Shown: in pieces, positions 13,956 through 15,908 of the stretch | How the letters are laid out: each line of letters starts with the position of its first letter | How positions within the stretch are numbered: the stretch's first letter is position 1 | Assembly: GCA_900771955.1 (NCBI GenBank) | Contig: CAAGPW010000227.1 | Location: 1 to 15,908, forward strand | Source of the DNA: Lachnospiraceae bacterium | GTDB lineage: Bacteria; Bacillota; Clostridia; Lachnospirales; Lachnospiraceae | DNA length: 15,908 nt | Direction of reading: 5' to 3' | Translations under genes and position numbers: made by a program | The notes under the pieces: generated by a model | What the model saw: the letters and a program-made list of their open reading frames with translations, nothing else | The model's database searches: none | What the model was told of the DNA's origin: nothing

Positions 13956-14724
13956 ACGAGTAGATAAGAGTACGGTGAGATGTATTGTTTCACAGGATGA
14001 GATAGAAGAACGTGGACTTAAGATCGAGGATCTGATCAAAAACGGTGATAAAGCACAGGAATTTTTGAATGAAGTCGTGGATATGGCGGAGGAAGAGATT
14101 GGCTTTAAGATGACTTCTGGAATTCAGGCGGTACAGGCAGCATTCCTGCCGAACCATGATGTGGTATTTACATTTTCGGACAAGGCTGAGAATATTGGTA
14201 TGGATCGCGCGCTGGATCATTTGAAGGATATGATGACGGAGGAAGGCTGGACGGATGCGGACCGTGTCGATGAGATACGTGGGATGACCGGACAGAATCA
14301 GGCAGATGCATTTGCAGAGCTGCTTCGTGAGGTACAGGAGAAGCAGGGAGCGGAGGCGCAGGAGGCGGCAGAAAGATCAGATCGCACGGCGCAGCCGCAG
14401 AAGGAGAAAAAGGCAGCGGATTTCTGGATGGGCAACCGTATGTTTCTGGTGTTTTTTGGTTCGATGGCTCATGCAGTGCGTTTCTGCAGATGCTTTCCGG
14501 GCTTCCGGTTTAAAAAAGAGAGTCTCTATAAGACAAAGGATAGAGAGTATGTACTGATCTTAGATACGGCAGAAATCGGCAGAGAAGAGATGGCGGCACT
14601 TTCCATGCAGGCATCCGAATATGGCAGATCATTTCTGATCGGGGATGCCAGAGCACGCGAGATTGAGGAGCATGATACCTGTATCCTTCCGGAACAGGCA
14701 CTCTGTCATCTTCAGAATTTATAA
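13945..14724 (+). CDS. mecA: MecA-family adaptor protein for ClpC
   Basis: A 259-aa protein. The N-terminal domain (MRFKRVDKSTVRCIVSQDEI, then EERGLKIEDLI and a frame of acidic residues to ~75) matches the MecA substrate-recognition domain. A charged, Glu/Gln-rich linker spans ~130-160. The C-terminal part (about 165-259, with FGSMAHAVRFCRCF, ILDTAEI and EYGRSF) matches the ClpC-binding domain. Family knowledge: MecA delivers substrates to ClpCP, for example ComK in Bacillus; in a gut anaerobe the targets are unknown. The gene appears monocistronic, between the pta terminator and a bidirectional terminator. The ribosome binding site is weak, which may reflect low or regulated translation. Confidence 0.88.
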   Translation: MRFKRVDKSTVRCIVSQDEIEERGLKIEDLIKNGDKAQEFLNEVVDMAEEEIGFKMTSGIQAVQAAFLPNHDVVFTFSDKAENIGMDRALDHLKDMMTEEGWTDADRVDEIRGMTGQNQADAFAELLREVQEKQGAEAQEAAERSDRTAQPQKEKKAADFWMGNRMFLVFFGSMAHAVRFCRCFPGFRFKKESLYKTKDREYVLILDTAEIGREEMAALSMQASEYGRSFLIGDARAREIEEHDTCILPEQALCHLQNL

Positions 14725-14884
14725 GACACGACCTTCTGGTTTCGTTACAGATTTTATTTAGAAAGTTCACATTTTTTTCAAGAGGGAGACATAAGAAGTT
14801 CACAAATTGCAGATATTATATAAGCATCACTTGAGAAGAAATCAGTGATAGAAAAAAACTTTTTCATAAACTCTCCCCCTTTAT

Positions 14885-14916
14885 AAAAAACCACCGACGC
14901 ACACGGTGGTTTTTTT
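14885..14916. terminator. bidirectional terminator between mecA and the DUF4250 gene
   Basis: AAAAAACCACCG (14885-14896) pairs perfectly with CGGTGGTTTTTT (14904-14915) across a 7-nt loop, with an A-run on the left and a T-run on the right. It can stop mecA transcripts from the left and DUF4250 transcripts from the right. Confidence 0.93.
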
Positions 14917-14932
14917 GTACTGGTGACGAGGA

Positions 14933-14965
14933 AAATGAATGCCATGCTTGCATGAGTATTCATTT
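14933..14965 (-). other. imperfect long hairpin in the 3' UTR of the DUF4250 gene
   Basis: AAATGAAT (14933-14940) pairs with ATTCATTT (14958-14965), and inside it CATGC pairs with GCATG around TT, with a small asymmetric internal loop. It lies 5 nt beyond the DUF4250 stop and before the terminator. It has no T-run, so it is not itself a terminator; RNA stabilisation or a protein site is possible. Confidence 0.5.
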
Positions 14966-14970
14966 GACGA

Positions 14971-15153
14971 CTAAATAAACTGATTGGTGGCGGCATCATA
15001 ACAGTAATCGATGTCACCAAGCTTTTGTTCTAATGCGGCGCGGTCTGTACCATGCGCATGGCAGAATTTATCCAGAGATGCATAATGATCCCGGAGTTCC
15101 GTGTTGACAAAACTGAGTAAAATGACCGGGTCCTTTGGCAATGTCTGTGGCAT
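14971..15153 (-). CDS. DUF4250 domain-containing small protein
   Basis: A 60-aa protein whose core LPKDPVILLSFVNTELRDHY, then SLDKFC, DRAALEQKL and a YDAATNQF end, matches the DUF4250 pattern and length. No signal or membrane segment is seen; it should be a small cytoplasmic protein of unknown function. AAAAGGAGGA stands 8 nt before the ATG, and the promoter is a perfect consensus, so high expression is expected. A second hairpin and a bidirectional terminator follow. It is divergent from the 131-aa gene at 15336. Confidence 0.9.
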   Translation of the reverse strand: MPQTLPKDPVILLSFVNTELRDHYASLDKFCHAHGTDRAALEQKLGDIDYCYDAATNQFI

Positions 15154-15190
15154 AATAAAATCCTCCTTTTTGGCAATTCAATGCCCCATG

Positions 15191-15219
15191 ATTATAGAAA
15201 ACAAGGCGGAAAATGTCAA
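15191..15219 (-). promoter_or_regulatory. perfect consensus sigma-A promoter of the DUF4250 gene
   Basis: On the minus strand TTGACA (15214-15219) and TATAAT (15191-15196) are separated by exactly 17 nt. The predicted start is near 15184, some 31 nt before the ATG. Full consensus in both boxes is rare and implies strong constitutive transcription. Confidence 0.9.
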
Positions 15220-15257
15220 GGCGGGGGGAAATGAAAAAAGAAAGCAAAAAAAGAAAG

Positions 15258-15287
15258 TTGACTTTTGAACAGAGATAAATTTATGAT
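15258..15287 (+). promoter_or_regulatory. promoter of the 131-aa hypothetical gene
   Basis: TTGACT (15258-15263) and TATGAT (15282-15287) with an 18-nt spacer predict a start near 15294, about 42 nt before the ATG. Confidence 0.65.
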
Positions 15288-15335
15288 ATTAACAGAAAAC
15301 CACGCTGGTAACAGAGGAGAAAAAGGAGGAGACCG

Positions 15336-15731
15336 ATGAAAACAGAAAAAGAAGACTTAACGGGACAGATGAATCTTTTTGAAATGCTTTCCGGGGACAC
15401 AGATAAAAAAGAACAGCCGGGACGGGATGAGACCCCGGAGAAAGAAAAAGAACCGGAAAACGGTGATTTTTATCCGATCCACCGGAAAGCGGATGAGATG
15501 CATGTCGTGATGCATAAGATCTTTGAAGACATGCTGGAAAAGGAAAAGATCGTGGTGGCTTACATTGACTACAATGTGATCTATTATAAGGAAAAGGATA
15601 AAGAACCGCAGCTGATGCAGTATAAGGGAGCAAAGCTTGCGGTTGACCGTTATATGGAGATCATAGAACGGCTGCGTGAGGATGAGATGTTAATAGAGGA
15701 TGAGGGGGAACTGGTTCTTTGTGACGTGTAG
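15336..15731 (+). CDS. hypothetical protein with N-terminal clamp-binding-like QMNLF motif
   Basis: A 131-aa protein I do not recognise. Residues 1-45 are charged and probably disordered (many K, E, D, P), interrupted by GQMNLFEML at 10-18. The pentapeptide QMNLF (11-15) fits the QLxLF consensus of peptides that bind the bacterial DNA sliding clamp. Residues ~48-131 look folded: helix (HRKADEMHVVMHKIFEDMLE), strands (IVVAYIDYNVIYYKE), helix (AVDRYMEIIERLREDEM) and a final strand. AAAGGAGGAG gives a strong ribosome binding site, and own promoter and terminator make it monocistronic. A role at the replication fork or in repair would be inference from one short motif. Confidence 0.75.
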   Translation: MKTEKEDLTGQMNLFEMLSGDTDKKEQPGRDETPEKEKEPENGDFYPIHRKADEMHVVMHKIFEDMLEKEKIVVAYIDYNVIYYKEKDKEPQLMQYKGAKLAVDRYMEIIERLREDEMLIEDEGELVLCDV

Positions 15732-15758
15732 AAATGAACGGCTCTGTGTGAGCGAAAG

Positions 15759-15801
15759 AGACTTTGACTATCAGCGGGAAATGATAGCCAAAGTCTTTTT
15801 T
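15759..15801 (+). terminator. rho-independent terminator of the 131-aa gene
   Basis: AGACTTTG-A-CTATCA (15759-15773) pairs with TGATAG-CC-AAAGTCT (15782-15796) across an 8-nt loop, with one small internal mismatch, followed by T-rich sequence that continues into the inverted-repeat element. Confidence 0.88.
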
Positions 15802-15872
15802 ACGCTATAGGAAAGACCTCGTTACGTTAATGTGATAAAGAATGTAATTATGATCTTTCCTATAGCGTAAAA
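15798..15872. repeat. inverted-repeat element with perfect 19-bp arms
   Basis: The arm TTTTACGCTATAGGAAAGA (15798-15816) is exactly complementary to the arm at 15854-15872, with 37 nt between. No ORF lies inside. The right arm plus its flank (GCAGGCA) recurs in diverged form at 6202-6230, so this is probably a member of a dispersed intergenic repeat or MITE-like family. The GC-rich flank GCAAGCTTGC...GCGCAGCGCGC continues to the window edge and may belong to the element. Confidence 0.75.
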
Positions 15873-15908
15873 GCAGGCAAGCTTGCGAAGATGCGCAGCG
15901 CGCGGAGA

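Noticed and set aside
14826..14849. ATCACT/AGTGAT hairpin as mecA terminator
   Set aside because: The stem is only six pairs with a 12-nt loop and is followed by A, not T; the bidirectional terminator at 14885 is far better.
14778..14867. Minus-strand 29-aa ORF starting MKKFFSITDFF with a GGGGGAGAG site
   Set aside because: It lies just past the DUF4250 terminator with no promoter of its own that I can see, and the sequence is low in information; possible but unsupported.

Overview
The window looks like a chromosomal segment of a strictly anaerobic, low-GC Firmicute, most likely a Lachnospiraceae (Blautia/Roseburia-like) gut bacterium. Supporting signs are the glycyl-radical class III ribonucleotide reductase with no aerobic counterpart in view, the stand-alone phosphotransacetylase, a MecA adaptor, a DUF4250 protein, strong AGGAGG-type ribosome binding sites and classic sigma-A promoters. 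The species assignment is inference. Most of the window is housekeeping sequence separated by clear terminators. The accessory part is roughly 6.2-12.6 kb.

Layout. (1) 1-1400: the 3' end of an O-acetylhomoserine sulfhydrylase gene (metY) followed by cysK, a sulfur assimilation pair. (2) 1409-2142: a doubtful 30-codon cysteine-containing ORF or zinc-ribbon relic, then an HD-domain hydrolase gene with a strong terminator. (3) 2175-3089, minus strand: a two-gene membrane protein operon, a beta-domain plus transmembrane protein followed by a DUF4190 protein with GQQPG repeats. Its promoter carries repeated GTTAC/GTAAC elements. (4) 3208-6205: a Crp/Fnr-type regulator divergent from nrdD. The 138-nt gap holds a 5-N4-5 palindrome that overlaps the regulator's -35 box and is centred at -41.5 of a candidate nrdD promoter. 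(5) 6206-8062, minus strand: a broken AraC-type gene with an 18-bp tandem duplication, ydcF, and a HEPN/MNT pair with both diagnostic motifs intact (RX4HXY and GSX10DXD), i.e. a predicted type VII toxin-antitoxin module. (6) 8079-12628: a TetR regulator, an alpha/beta hydrolase, an ABC ATPase and a FtsX-type permease with overlapping or close genes, behind a TTGACA promoter with a GTTAG-N6-CTAAC operator. This looks like one self-regulated detoxification or export operon. (7) 12686-13797: pta with its own promoter and terminator. (8) 13850-14724: mecA with a short leader containing a hairpin and an 8-codon upstream ORF that overlaps the mecA start. (9) 14885-15731: a DUF4250 gene on the minus strand with a perfect TTGACA-N17-TATAAT promoter and structured 3' UTR, divergent from an unrecognised 131-aa protein with an N-terminal QMNLF motif resembling a sliding-clamp binding peptide. 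(10) 15798-15908: an inverted-repeat element with 19-bp arms. A diverged copy of one arm lies directly after the nrdD terminator at 6202-6230.

The sulfur genes, nrdD, pta and mecA are metabolic and proteostasis functions with independent transcription units. The most interesting points are the regulator/nrdD operator geometry, the HEPN/MNT module, the beta-domain/DUF4190 membrane operon, the QMNLF protein and the dispersed inverted repeat. No CRISPR array, rRNA, tRNA, transposase or phage gene is visible.
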